From: Rhodanobacter sp. DHG33
Lineage (GTDB): Bacteria > Pseudomonadota > Gammaproteobacteria > Xanthomonadales > Rhodanobacteraceae
Direction: 5' to 3'
Length of the DNA stretch: 64,000 bases
Assembly: GCF_014843005.1 (NCBI RefSeq)
Contig: NZ_JACYXM010000002.1
Coordinates: 558,001 to 622,000 of the forward strand
Shown piece after piece: positions 12,447-19,922 of the stretch. Each line of letters opens with the position of its first letter. Within the stretch, counting starts at the first letter, position 1. A program made the position numbers and the translations under genes. A model generated the notes under the pieces. It saw only the letters and a program-made list of their open reading frames with translations, was not told where the DNA came from and did no database searches.

Positions 12447-13300
12447 GCGTAGGTTCCTTTCATGGTGGCGACGAACAGGTCGCTGACGGAGGGCCGGCGC
12501 ACTTCGCCCAGCGCCTCCAGCTGCGCGCGTGCCGCGCCGTCGAACAGGAAGATGCTCTTGCCGAACACCTGGCGCTCGTCCATAGGCTTCAGTGCGCGGA
12601 CCTCGGCGGCGCGCTCGGCGCTCACCATCACCTCGGTGAAGCGTTCGCCCACGGCGTCCATGTCGGCATCCAGCACGATCTTGCCGTCGCGGATGAACAT
12701 CAGGTCGGTGAGGATGTGCTCGACTTCCTCCACCTGGTGCGTGGTGACGATGATGGTCTTGTTCTCGTCGAAGTAGTCTTCCAGCAGGCTCTGGTAGAAC
12801 TGCTTGCGATAGAGGATGTCCAGGCCCAGCGTGGGCTCGTCCAGCACCAGCAGGCGTGCGTCGATGGCCATCACCAGCGCCAGGTGCAGCTGCACGATCA
12901 TGCCCTTGGACATCTGCTTCACGCGCAGGTTGGGCGTGAGCTTGGTGCGGGCGAGAAAGGCTTCGCACTTCTTGCGGTCGAAGCGCGGATGCGTGTTGGC
13001 GACGAAGTCGACCGCCTCGCTCACGCGGATCCAACGCGGCAGCACGGCGACGTCGGCGATGAAGCAGACCTGCTCCATCAGCTTGCCGCGCTGCTTGCGC
13101 GGGTCGAGGCCGAGCACGTTCAACTCGCCCTGGAAATCGGTGAGGCCCAGAATGGCCTTCAGTGCAGTGGTCTTGCCGGCGCCGTTCGGGCCGATCAGGC
13201 CCACGATGCGGCCGGGCTGGATCTCGAAACTCGCACTATCCAGCGCGGCGGCGTTCTTGTAGCGCTTGCTCAAGCCACGGGCGGAGACGACGGCGTTCAT
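12443..13300 (-). CDS. ABC transporter ATP-binding protein
   Basis: A 285-residue nucleotide-binding subunit. Walker A is GPNGAGKTT (about residues 38-46), Walker B with catalytic Glu is LLVLDEPTLGLD, and the H-loop is TTHQVEEVEH. The signature motif is degenerate, MSKGMIVQL in place of LSGGQ, as commonly seen in YtrB-like ATPases. It overlaps the GntR regulator upstream (ATGA, 13297-13300) and the permease downstream by 4 bases each, so expression is tightly coupled. The C-terminal 70 residues are typical regulatory tail without motif. Confidence 0.92.
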   Translation of the reverse strand: MNAVVSARGLSKRYKNAAALDSASFEIQPGRIVGLIGPNGAGKTTALKAILGLTDFQGELNVLGLDPRKQRGKLMEQVCFIADVAVLPRWIRVSEAVDFVANTHPRFDRKKCEAFLARTKLTPNLRVKQMSKGMIVQLHLALVMAIDARLLVLDEPTLGLDILYRKQFYQSLLEDYFDENKTIIVTTHQVEEVEHILTDLMFIRDGKIVLDADMDAVGERFTEVMVSAERAAEVRALKPMDERQVFGKSIFLFDGAARAQLEALGEVRRPSVSDLFVATMKGTYA

Positions 13301-13671
13301 GCGTGCTTCTCCGGTTCGGACGGCGCTTCACGCAGCAGGGTCTTCAGGTCCAGGCCCAGCCGCTGCAGGCGGGCGTAAAGCGCAGGCCATTCCTCGCGCA
13401 GGAAACGCTCGCGTTCGGACTTCAAGAGTTCTTCACGTGCACCCTCGATGACAAACATGCCCAACCCCCTCCTTTTTTCAACCAATCGTTCATCGACCAG
13501 CTCCTGGTACGCCTTCGACACGGTCAGCGGATTGATCTGGAAATCCGCGGCCACCTGGCGCACCGACGGCAGCGGGTCGCCCTCGTTCAAGGCGCCATCC
13601 AGGATCATCGCCACCACGCGTTGGTGGAGTTGGCGATAGATCGGGATGCTGTCGTTCCAGGTGATGGTCAT
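13297..13671 (-). CDS. GntR-family transcriptional regulator, YtrA subfamily
   Basis: A 124-residue DNA-binding protein. Residues 8-75 form the GntR winged helix (PIYRQLHQRVVAMILDGAL, then LPSVRQVAADFQINPLTVSK as recognition helix region, then the wing RRGLGMFVIEG). The short C-terminal helical dimerisation part, rather than a ligand-binding domain, marks the YtrA subfamily, whose members usually repress the ABC operon they lie in. It is embedded between the small secreted protein (3-bp gap) and the ATPase (4-bp overlap). The palindrome at 14069-14090 is the obvious candidate operator. Confidence 0.93.
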   Translation of the reverse strand: MTITWNDSIPIYRQLHQRVVAMILDGALNEGDPLPSVRQVAADFQINPLTVSKAYQELVDERLVEKRRGLGMFVIEGAREELLKSERERFLREEWPALYARLQRLGLDLKTLLREAPSEPEKHA

Positions 13672-13674
13672 GGA

Positions 13675-14037
13675 TTATTCCTTGCTGCTGGTGCTCGTGG
13701 TGGTGCCAAAGGAATAGTAGGGCATGGCCAGTTGCGCCCCGATCTGCGCGCCGGCGCCGTTGGCGATACCCACCGCGGCGTTTTCCAGCATGGAGGCGGC
13801 CTTCATGTCGGCGCTCGAGGGGGTGACTTCGACGGGAGCCAGGTTGGTCACGTGGATGCCGTTGATCCAGGCAACCGGGGCGGCGTGGGTCGTCGGCAGG
13901 GTGACTGCGGCCAGGGTCAGGCTGGTCATGACCACGGCGGCGGCGGAGGCGATCCAGCGGCGGGCGGGGACCAGGGTGGTGGCGAATACGTCGCTGGTAG
14001 CGGCGGCCGGGTTATGGGTGCTGAGCTTCGCGTTCAT
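13675..14037 (-). CDS. Small secreted protein leading the YtrA-ABC operon
   Basis: Unrecognised 120-residue protein. ATG 14037 is preceded by AGAGGAGC at good spacing. A long n-region (about 27 residues) leads into the hydrophobic segment WIASAAAVVMTSLTLAAV ending THA-A near residue 52, so it is exported or membrane-anchored. The mature 68 residues contain INGIHVTNLAPVEVTPSSAD, a short extended motif of a kind seen in small Xanthomonadales envelope proteins, then an Ala/Gly-rich helix and a Ser/Thr tail. As first gene after the regulated promoter it is likely the most highly expressed member and may be a sensor or partner of the transporter. That role is inference only. Confidence 0.68.
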   Translation of the reverse strand: MNAKLSTHNPAAATSDVFATTLVPARRWIASAAAVVMTSLTLAAVTLPTTHAAPVAWINGIHVTNLAPVEVTPSSADMKAASMLENAAVGIANGAGAQIGAQLAMPYYSFGTTTSTSSKE

Positions 14038-14068
14038 GGCATTGCTCCTCTGGTGAACTCGTTGTGTG

Positions 14069-14108
14069 GTGTTGTAGTGAACTATAACACCGACTTTTGA
14101 CCCGTCAA
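14069..14108 (-). promoter_or_regulatory. Promoter of the YtrA operon with overlapping 22-bp operator palindrome
   Basis: Reading leftward, TTGACG (14108-14103) and TATAGT (14086-14081) are separated by 16 bases, a good sigma-70 promoter about 45 bases before the first start codon. A 22-bp dyad at 14069-14090, GTGTTGTAGT-GA-ACTATAACAC (one mismatched pair per arm), covers the -10 element. A repressor bound here would block the promoter. YtrA-type autorepression is known for the subfamily; that this regulator binds here is inferred. Confidence 0.7.
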
Positions 14109-14251
14109 GCGAAATCTGCAGCTTTGGCAACATGACTGATGGCAGGGGTGCCCAGATCGGCACCGGACCCGTACCGGAACGGGGATGAATCCGAAACAAT
14201 CCGGCAATAAGCTGGCTGGATCGAATCTGTTGTTCGGAACAGGAAACGACC

Positions 14252-15208
14252 ATGACGCAATTGGTAGGCGCGCTGCAGGACCTCAACGATCTCTATTTCT
14301 TCGCTGCAGTAGTCGAGCACGGCGGTTTTTCCGCAGCGGGACGGGCGCTGGGCATGCCCAAGTCGCGGCTCAGCAAGCGGGTGGCCCAGTTGGAGGACCG
14401 GCTTGGCGTGCGCCTGCTGCAGCGGACCACGCGCCGCTTCGTGGTGACCGAGGTCGGCGAACGCTTCTATGCGCATTGCCGCGCGGTGCTCGAGGAAGCG
14501 CGCGCAGCCCAGGCGGCGGTGGACGAATTGCGCGCCGAGCCGCGCGGCGTGGTGCGGCTGAGCTGTCCGGTGTCGCTCACCCAGACCGTGCTTGCCCATG
14601 TGCTGCCGGACTTCATGGCGCAGTACCCGCGCCTGCAGGTGCGTGTGCTGTCCAGCAACCGCCGCGTGGATCTGCTCGGCGAGGGATACGACCTCGCCAT
14701 CCGCGTGCGCAGCAAGCTCGATACCGACGCCAACATGGTGGTGCGCAGCTTCGGCCAGTCGCGCGTGCTGCCGGTGGCCAGTCCCAAATTGCTCGACACG
14801 CTGGGGCGCCCTGAGCATCCCGGTGAGCTGGCGAAATTTCCCGCGCTGTCGATGCAGGAGCACGAGGGGCCGCAGACCTGGGAGCTGATCGACGCGGCGG
14901 GCGAGCGCGTGAACGTGGAAGTGAATGCGCGCCTGATCTGCGGCGATTTCGCCGTGTTGCTGGAAGCGGCGCGACGCGGCCTCGGCGTGACCCTGCTGCC
15001 GGAATTCGTCTGCGCCCCGGCCGTGACCAGCGGCGACCTGGAAGTGCTGCTGCCCGAGTGGAGCGCTCCGGAAGGCACCATGCACTTCATCTACCCCAGC
15101 CGCCGCGGCATGCTGCCTGGCGTGCGCGCGCTGGTGGATTTCCTAGCCGAGCGTTTGCCCGCCACCACCTTGAGCAAGCACGAAGAGTGCAGGAAGCGGC
15201 CGGTGTGA
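14252..15208 (+). CDS. LysR-family transcriptional regulator
   Basis: A 318-residue LysR regulator with N-terminal winged helix (LNDLYFFAAVVEHGGFSAAGRAL, then RLSKRVAQLEDRLGVRLLQRT, about residues 10-65) and a periplasmic-binding-protein-like effector domain. The wording of the effector domain, with GEGYDLAIRV and ARRGLGVTLLPEFV, is that of the AaeR/DsdC-like or CrgA group that controls divergent or neighbouring redox and aromatic-compound genes. No such target lies next to it: the divergent operon is the YtrA-ABC unit and downstream is ybdL. ATG follows AGGAAA. Target unknown. Confidence 0.9.
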   Translation: MTQLVGALQDLNDLYFFAAVVEHGGFSAAGRALGMPKSRLSKRVAQLEDRLGVRLLQRTTRRFVVTEVGERFYAHCRAVLEEARAAQAAVDELRAEPRGVVRLSCPVSLTQTVLAHVLPDFMAQYPRLQVRVLSSNRRVDLLGEGYDLAIRVRSKLDTDANMVVRSFGQSRVLPVASPKLLDTLGRPEHPGELAKFPALSMQEHEGPQTWELIDAAGERVNVEVNARLICGDFAVLLEAARRGLGVTLLPEFVCAPAVTSGDLEVLLPEWSAPEGTMHFIYPSRRGMLPGVRALVDFLAERLPATTLSKHEECRKRPV

Positions 15209-15248
15209 CCATGCTACGCTTTCGTTTGGACTTCCATACGGTAATGCG

Positions 15249-16394
15249 ATGAAGATCGACACCAAGCTCCCCAAGGTCGGCACCACCATTTTCAGCGTCA
15301 TGAGCCAGCTCGCGCTGGAGCACAAGGCGGTGAACCTGGGGCAGGGCTTTCCCGATTTCGAACCGCCGCAGGGCCTGCGCGACGCGCTGGCGCGTGCGAT
15401 GAACGAAGGCCGGAACCAGTACGCGCCGATGCACGGCACCGCGCCGCTGCGCGAGCAGATCGCGCTGAAGACCGAGCGCATGTACGGCCATCGTCCCGAC
15501 GTGGACGCCGAGATCACCGTCACTTCCGGCGCCACCGAGGCGCTGTTTGCCGCGATCGCCGCCGTCGTGCGCGCGGGCGAGGAAGTGATCGTGTTCGATC
15601 CCGCCTACGACAGCTACGAGCCGGCGATCGAACTGCAGGGCGCGAATGCGGTGCACATCCCGCTGATCGCGCCGAGCTTCGCGGTGGACTGGCAGCGTGT
15701 GCGCGATGCGGTGACGCCCCGGACCCGCATGATCCTCGTCAACAGCCCGCACAATCCGTCCGGCGCGGTGCTGTCGGCAGCGGATCTCGACGAACTGGCG
15801 GCGATCGTGCGCGACACCGACATCGTGGTGCTGTCCGACGAGGTGTACGAGCACATCGTCTACGACGGCCGCGAACACCAGAGCGTGCTGCGCCATGCCG
15901 AACTGGCGGCGCGCAGCATCGTGGTTTCCTCCTTCGGCAAGACCTACCACTGCACCGGCTGGAAGCTGGGCTACGCGGTGGCGCCGCGTGCGCTCACGGC
16001 GGAGTTCCGCAAGGTGCACCAGTACCTCACGTTCTGCAGCTTCCATCCCGCGCAGCAGGCCTTCGCCGAATTCCTCGCCAGCGATCCGCAGCACTACCTG
16101 GAACTGCCTGCGTTCTACCAGGCCAAGCGTGACCGATTCCGCGCGCTGCTGGCGCCGTCGCGCTTCAAGCTGCTGGACGTGCCGGGCGGCTACTTCCAGT
16201 TGGTGGACTACTCGGCGATCCGCGACGAAGACGATCTCGCCTTCAGCCGCTGGCTGGTGGAGCAGGGCGGGGTGGCGGCGATTCCGTTGACGCCGTTCTG
16301 CGAAACCGCGCCGGGCACGCGCCTGCTGCGCCTGTGTTTCGCCAAGAGCGACGCCACGATGGAGGCGGCTGCCGAACGGCTGTGCAAGCTGTGA
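15249..16394 (+). CDS. ybdL: Methionine/glutamine-type aminotransferase (YbdL family)
   Basis: A 381-residue fold-type I PLP aminotransferase. It matches E. coli YbdL throughout: KLPKVGTTIFSVMSQLA at the start, QGFPDFEPP, NQYAPMHGT, the NSPHNPSGAVL asparagine loop, SDEVYEHIVYDG, and SSFGKTYHCTGWKLGY with the PLP lysine. YbdL prefers methionine, phenylalanine and histidine and also resembles kynurenine/glutamine transaminase. Its stop overlaps the GTG of the omega-amidase gene (GTGA), so the pair is coupled, consistent with a transamination and omega-amide hydrolysis route that drives methionine salvage. Confidence 0.92.
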   Translation: MKIDTKLPKVGTTIFSVMSQLALEHKAVNLGQGFPDFEPPQGLRDALARAMNEGRNQYAPMHGTAPLREQIALKTERMYGHRPDVDAEITVTSGATEALFAAIAAVVRAGEEVIVFDPAYDSYEPAIELQGANAVHIPLIAPSFAVDWQRVRDAVTPRTRMILVNSPHNPSGAVLSAADLDELAAIVRDTDIVVLSDEVYEHIVYDGREHQSVLRHAELAARSIVVSSFGKTYHCTGWKLGYAVAPRALTAEFRKVHQYLTFCSFHPAQQAFAEFLASDPQHYLELPAFYQAKRDRFRALLAPSRFKLLDVPGGYFQLVDYSAIRDEDDLAFSRWLVEQGGVAAIPLTPFCETAPGTRLLRLCFAKSDATMEAAAERLCKL

Positions 16395-17197
16395 GTCTGC
16401 AACCCTTCACCGTTTCGCTGGTGCAGGGCGCCACGCGCTGGCACGACGCGCCGGCCAACCGCGACTATTACGGCGCCCTGGTGCGCCGTGCGCGCGGCAG
16501 CGATCTGATCGTGCTGCCGGAAACCTTCCTCTCGGGTTTCAGCAACGACACTCGCGCCAGCGCGGGGACGATGGATGGCGAAGGCGTGGCATGGCTGCGC
16601 GCGCTGGCCGCCGAGGTCGGTGCGGTGATCTGCGGCAGCCTGGCGATCCGCGAAGGCGATACCGTCTACAACCGCCTGCTGTGGATGCGTCCCGACGGCA
16701 GCCACGAGCAATACGACAAGCGCCATCTGTTCCGCATGGCCGGCGAACACACGCGCTATGGCGGCGGCAGCGAACGGCTGATCGTGGAGCTGAAAGGTTG
16801 GCGCATCCTGCCGCAGGTCTGCTACGACTTGCGCTTCCCGGTATGGCTGCGCAACCGCCGGCTGGAAAGCGCCGCGGGCGGCATGGATTACGATCTTGCC
16901 CTTTTTGTGGCCAATTGGCCTGCACCGCGCCGCCAGCCGTGGCGCACCCTGCTGCGTGCCCGCGCCATCGAAAACCTTGCCTGCGTGATCGGCGTGAACC
17001 GCGTGGGCGTGGACGGCAACGAGCTGCCTTACGCCGGCGACAGTGCCGTGATCGATCCGGTGGGTGAGACGCTGGTGGAATGCGGCGCACTGGAACAGGT
17101 CGCCACGCTTACCCTCGACCCTGCGCCGCTGCTGGCGCACCGCGAGCGCTTTCCGGTGTGGATGGACGCCGACGAGTTCACGCTCGACATCCGCTGA
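16391..17197 (+). CDS. yafV: Nitrilase-fold omega-amidase (YafV family)
   Basis: A 268-residue carbon-nitrogen hydrolase. The Glu-Lys-Cys triad is visible: LPETFLSGF (Glu), YDKRHLF (Lys) and PQVCYDLRFPVW (Cys). YafV/Nit2-like enzymes hydrolyse alpha-ketoglutaramate and related omega-amides formed by glutamine or methionine transaminases. GTG 16391 is preferred over the upstream ATG at 16334 because it overlaps the ybdL stop as GTGA and homology begins at SLQPFTVSLVQG. The adjacent YbdL aminotransferase supplies the expected partner. Both act in the cytosol. Confidence 0.92.
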   Translation: MSLQPFTVSLVQGATRWHDAPANRDYYGALVRRARGSDLIVLPETFLSGFSNDTRASAGTMDGEGVAWLRALAAEVGAVICGSLAIREGDTVYNRLLWMRPDGSHEQYDKRHLFRMAGEHTRYGGGSERLIVELKGWRILPQVCYDLRFPVWLRNRRLESAAGGMDYDLALFVANWPAPRRQPWRTLLRARAIENLACVIGVNRVGVDGNELPYAGDSAVIDPVGETLVECGALEQVATLTLDPAPLLAHRERFPVWMDADEFTLDIR

Positions 17198-17203
17198 AAC
17201 TTT

Positions 17204-17244
17204 CGTCGCAGAAGCACGCGCTGCACGCGAGTGCTTCTGCGACG
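17204..17244. terminator. Inverted repeat between convergent yafV and arsC
   Basis: A 14-bp perfect stem, cgtcgcagaagcac (17204-17217) paired with 17231-17244, has a 13-base loop that itself contains gcg/cgc. It is followed by a second small dyad, gcgcat and atgcgc, at about 17256-17278. The position between convergent stops supports a terminator or a REP-like unit. No long T-run is present. Confidence 0.5.
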
Positions 17245-17281
17245 GACCGGGTCAGGCGCATTCGTGTATGCGATGCGCTTC

Positions 17282-17620
17282 CTACAGGATGGCGAGGACG
17301 CTTTCCGGCGGCCGGCCAACCACGGCCTTGCCGTTGGCGACCACGATGGGACGCTCGATCAGGATGGGGTGGGCGGCCATCGCGGCGATCAGCGCCTCAT
17401 CGTCCAGCCTGGCCTCGGCGAGGCCGAGTTCCTTGTAGATGGCCTCGCCGCTGCGCAGCAGCTGGCGCGCAGAGATGCCCAGCAGCTTGAGCAGCCGCCG
17501 CAACTCGGCGGCGTCGGGCGGCGTGTCGAGGTAGTTCACCACCTCGACGTCGTGGCCTTCCAGCAGCGCCAGCGTGGCGCGCGACTTGCTGCAGCGGCTG
17601 TTGTGGTAGATGCGTACCAT
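17282..17620 (-). CDS. arsC: ArsC-like arsenate reductase (glutaredoxin-dependent family)
   Basis: A 112-residue thioredoxin-fold protein. MVRIYHNSRCSKSRATL matches the active-site start of E. coli ArsC (Cys at residue 10, with the CxxxR context). The downstream LLRSGEAIYKELGL, ERPIVVANGKAVVGRP segments hold the arginines that bind arsenate in ArsC. Family alternatives are YffB/Spx-like proteins, but HNSRCSKSR and GRPPE favour ArsC. ATG 17620 is used; the codon before is TTG. It follows rluB by 9 bp in the scpA-scpB-rluB unit, and no other ars gene is nearby, so a role in general redox rather than arsenic resistance is possible. Confidence 0.85.
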   Translation of the reverse strand: MVRIYHNSRCSKSRATLALLEGHDVEVVNYLDTPPDAAELRRLLKLLGISARQLLRSGEAIYKELGLAEARLDDEALIAAMAAHPILIERPIVVANGKAVVGRPPESVLAIL

Positions 17621-17629
17621 CAATCGGGA

Positions 17630-19102
17630 TCAGCGGTTGCCGGAACGGCCACCGCCGTTGCCGCCACGTCCATGCGGACGATTGCCGCCGGGACGGCCGC
17701 CGCCGTGCGGCGGACGATTGCCGCCCTGGCCCTGCGGACGGCCACGGCCGCCCGGACGGTTGCCGGCGGAGCGGCCTTCGCCACCCTGGCTGTTGCCGAA
17801 GCCGCCGTGTCCGGCATGGCCACCACCGTGACCGCCACCGGAGCCGCCATAGGGATTGGCGTTGCCGAAACCGCCCTGACCGGCGCCGCCGCGCGCACCG
17901 CCGGCAGCGCCGCCGGGCTTGCCACCCCGGCGCCTGTTGCCTTGGCCGCCGCTGGCTGGACGGGCGCCGCCATCGCGGCTGTCGCCGGCGAACCAGGTGC
18001 GCACCGAAGGCAGCTCCTGGCCGGGCGCGATGCCACGCTTGTTCTTGCGCTGGAAACCGTTGCTCGCTGGGCGTTCCGGGCGGGCGACGTTGCCGTTCAC
18101 TTCCTTGCCCGGACGGCGGCGCTGCTGCCGGCCGCGCGCGGGTTCTTCGCGGATACGGTCGTAGGCGCGCAACTCGCGTGCCTCGTCCTGGTGGCCGCTG
18201 CTCCAGCCGCTGCTGGAACCGCTCTCGGGACGGTATTCGGTGACGTTGCGGTTGGCGCGGCGCTGGTGCAGCACCGGGCTTAGGGTGAGCACGGGTTGCG
18301 GCGAGCCGAGGCCGGCAGTCTGGCGCAGCTGCTTTACGGCTTCTTCGTCCAGCGTGGCGCTGTCGTCGCGGCGCAGGGTGCGCGGCAGTTCGATGGTGCC
18401 GTAGCGGATGCGCTTGAGGCGGCTGACCAGGAAACCCTGCGAGTCCCACAGGCGGCGAACCTCGCGGTTGCGGCCTTCGCGGATCACCACGCGGAACCAG
18501 CTGTGGCTACCGCCGCGGCTGATGACGGCGATTTCGTCGAAGCGGGCGGGGCCGTCTTCCAGCTCCACGCCGGCCTTGAGCTTCTCGATCACCTCGTCGG
18601 GCACTTCGCCGTGCACGCGGCAGAGGTATTCGCGCTCGATGCCGCTACGGGGATGCATCAATGCGTTGGCGAGCTCGCCGTCGGTGGTGAGCAGCAGCAG
18701 GCCGGTGGTGTTGATGTCGAGGCGGCCCACGGCGACCCAGCGCGCGCCCTTGAGGCGCGGCAGCTGCTCGAACACGGTGGGGCGGCCCTCGGGGTCTTCG
18801 CGCGTGGTGAGCACGCCTTCGGGCTTGTGGTAGATCAGCACTTCGGTGTCGCCGCGATTGTCGGTGGCGACCACGAACTGCTTGCCGTCGATCACCACGC
18901 GGTCGCCCGCGTGCACGCTGGTGCCGATGGTGGCGGCCTGGCCATTGAGTTCGATTTCGCCGGCCTGGATGCGCTGTTCCAGCATGCGGCGCGAGCCGAG
19001 GCCGGCGTTGGCGAGCACCTTGTGCAGGCGCTCTTCCAGCGGCGCGCTCTCGGTGAGCGGCGCGCGCTTGAGGGATAGGGTGGATTTTTTCGGCGCAGTC
19101 AT
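17630..19102 (-). CDS. rluB: 23S rRNA pseudouridine synthase RluB with long Gly-rich tail
   Basis: Modifies U2605 of 23S rRNA. Residues 22-70 form the S4 RNA-binding domain (LEERLHKVLANAGLGSRRM), and the RsuA/RluB catalytic domain follows with VGRLDINTTGLLLLT, where D129 is the nucleophile. The conserved REGRNREVRRLWDSQG and LKRIRYG segments are intact. After about residue 280 comes an unusual tail of 200 residues: first a basic Arg/Gln-rich part, then almost pure Gly, Arg, Asn, His and Pro repeats such as GGHGGGHAGHGG and RGRPQGQGGNRPP. E. coli RluB is 291 residues. The tail is probably a disordered RNA-binding extension. The gene is 12 bp after scpB. Confidence 0.93.
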   Translation of the reverse strand: MTAPKKSTLSLKRAPLTESAPLEERLHKVLANAGLGSRRMLEQRIQAGEIELNGQAATIGTSVHAGDRVVIDGKQFVVATDNRGDTEVLIYHKPEGVLTTREDPEGRPTVFEQLPRLKGARWVAVGRLDINTTGLLLLTTDGELANALMHPRSGIEREYLCRVHGEVPDEVIEKLKAGVELEDGPARFDEIAVISRGGSHSWFRVVIREGRNREVRRLWDSQGFLVSRLKRIRYGTIELPRTLRRDDSATLDEEAVKQLRQTAGLGSPQPVLTLSPVLHQRRANRNVTEYRPESGSSSGWSSGHQDEARELRAYDRIREEPARGRQQRRRPGKEVNGNVARPERPASNGFQRKNKRGIAPGQELPSVRTWFAGDSRDGGARPASGGQGNRRRGGKPGGAAGGARGGAGQGGFGNANPYGGSGGGHGGGHAGHGGFGNSQGGEGRSAGNRPGGRGRPQGQGGNRPPHGGGRPGGNRPHGRGGNGGGRSGNR

Positions 19103-19114
19103 GCGCGTTGCTCC

Positions 19115-19906
19115 TCAGGAATTCTGTGCGGTTTCGCCGTCTTCGGCGTCCGCGGGGGCCGCTGCCTCGTCGGCAGTGGAGGGTTCGGTTTCGCCGGATT
19201 CGGCGGTGTGTTCGGTGGTTTCCGCGGCGGATTCGGCAGGCGCCTCGTCCGTTTCGGCATGGATGTTTTCGTGTTCGTCGGCTTCCGCTTCCGCGTCTTC
19301 CACTTCATCCGGATCGATCGGCAGGTCCTTGATGACGCGGGCGGGCAGCGGGGTCTGCTCGAAGCCCATCTGCGGATCTTCCATGTCGCGGATTTCGGAC
19401 AGCGGCGGCAACTGGTCCAGCGATTTCAGGTTGAAGTAGTCGAGGAAGGCGCGGGTGGTGCCGAACAGCGCCGGCCTGCCGGGCACGTCGCGGTAGCCCA
19501 CCACGCGGATCCATTCGCGTTCTTCCAGTGTCTTGACGATGTTGCTGGAGACCACCACGCCACGGATTTGTTCGATCTCCGGGCGGGTGATCGGCTGGCG
19601 GTAGGCGATCAGCGCCAGCGTCTCCAGCAGAGCGCGCGAGTAGCGGCTGGGCTTCTCGGTCCACATGCGCGAGATCCATGGGTGCACGTCCTGACGCACC
19701 TGGTAGCGGAAGCCGGAGGCGACCTCCTTCAGCTCCACGCCGCGGCCTTCGCAGTCGGCGGCCAGTGCTTCCAGCGCGCGGGCGATCTGCTCGTGGCCGA
19801 CTTCGTCGGTTTCGCTGAACAGGTCGCCCAGCTGGGCGACCGTCATCGGCTGGCTGGCGGCGAGCAGGGCCGCCTCGACGATGGGTTTGAGTTGCTCGAT
19901 CTGCAT
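19115..19906 (-). CDS. scpB: Segregation and condensation protein B
   Basis: Partner of ScpA and SMC in bacterial condensin. Residues 1-185 give the two winged helices typical of ScpB: IEQLKPIVEAALLAASQPM, then YSRALLETLALIAYRQPITRPEIEQIRG and FGTTRAFLDYFNLKSLDQLP. The last 60 or so residues are a strongly acidic tail of Glu, Asp, Ala and Thr, likely disordered. ATG 19906 begins the homology. The gene follows scpA by 16 bp. No smc gene is in the window. Confidence 0.93.
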   Translation of the reverse strand: MQIEQLKPIVEAALLAASQPMTVAQLGDLFSETDEVGHEQIARALEALAADCEGRGVELKEVASGFRYQVRQDVHPWISRMWTEKPSRYSRALLETLALIAYRQPITRPEIEQIRGVVVSSNIVKTLEEREWIRVVGYRDVPGRPALFGTTRAFLDYFNLKSLDQLPPLSEIRDMEDPQMGFEQTPLPARVIKDLPIDPDEVEDAEAEADEHENIHAETDEAPAESAAETTEHTAESGETEPSTADEAAAPADAEDGETAQNS

Positions 19907-19922
19907 GGTTCCCGATGCCGAT

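Noticed and set aside
17231-18283. An Ala/Thr-rich frame opposite the RluB tail that looks like a membrane protein
   Set aside because: It is the complement of the Gly/Arg-rich tail. GCC/GCG alanine runs follow automatically from GGC/CGC codons on the other strand.
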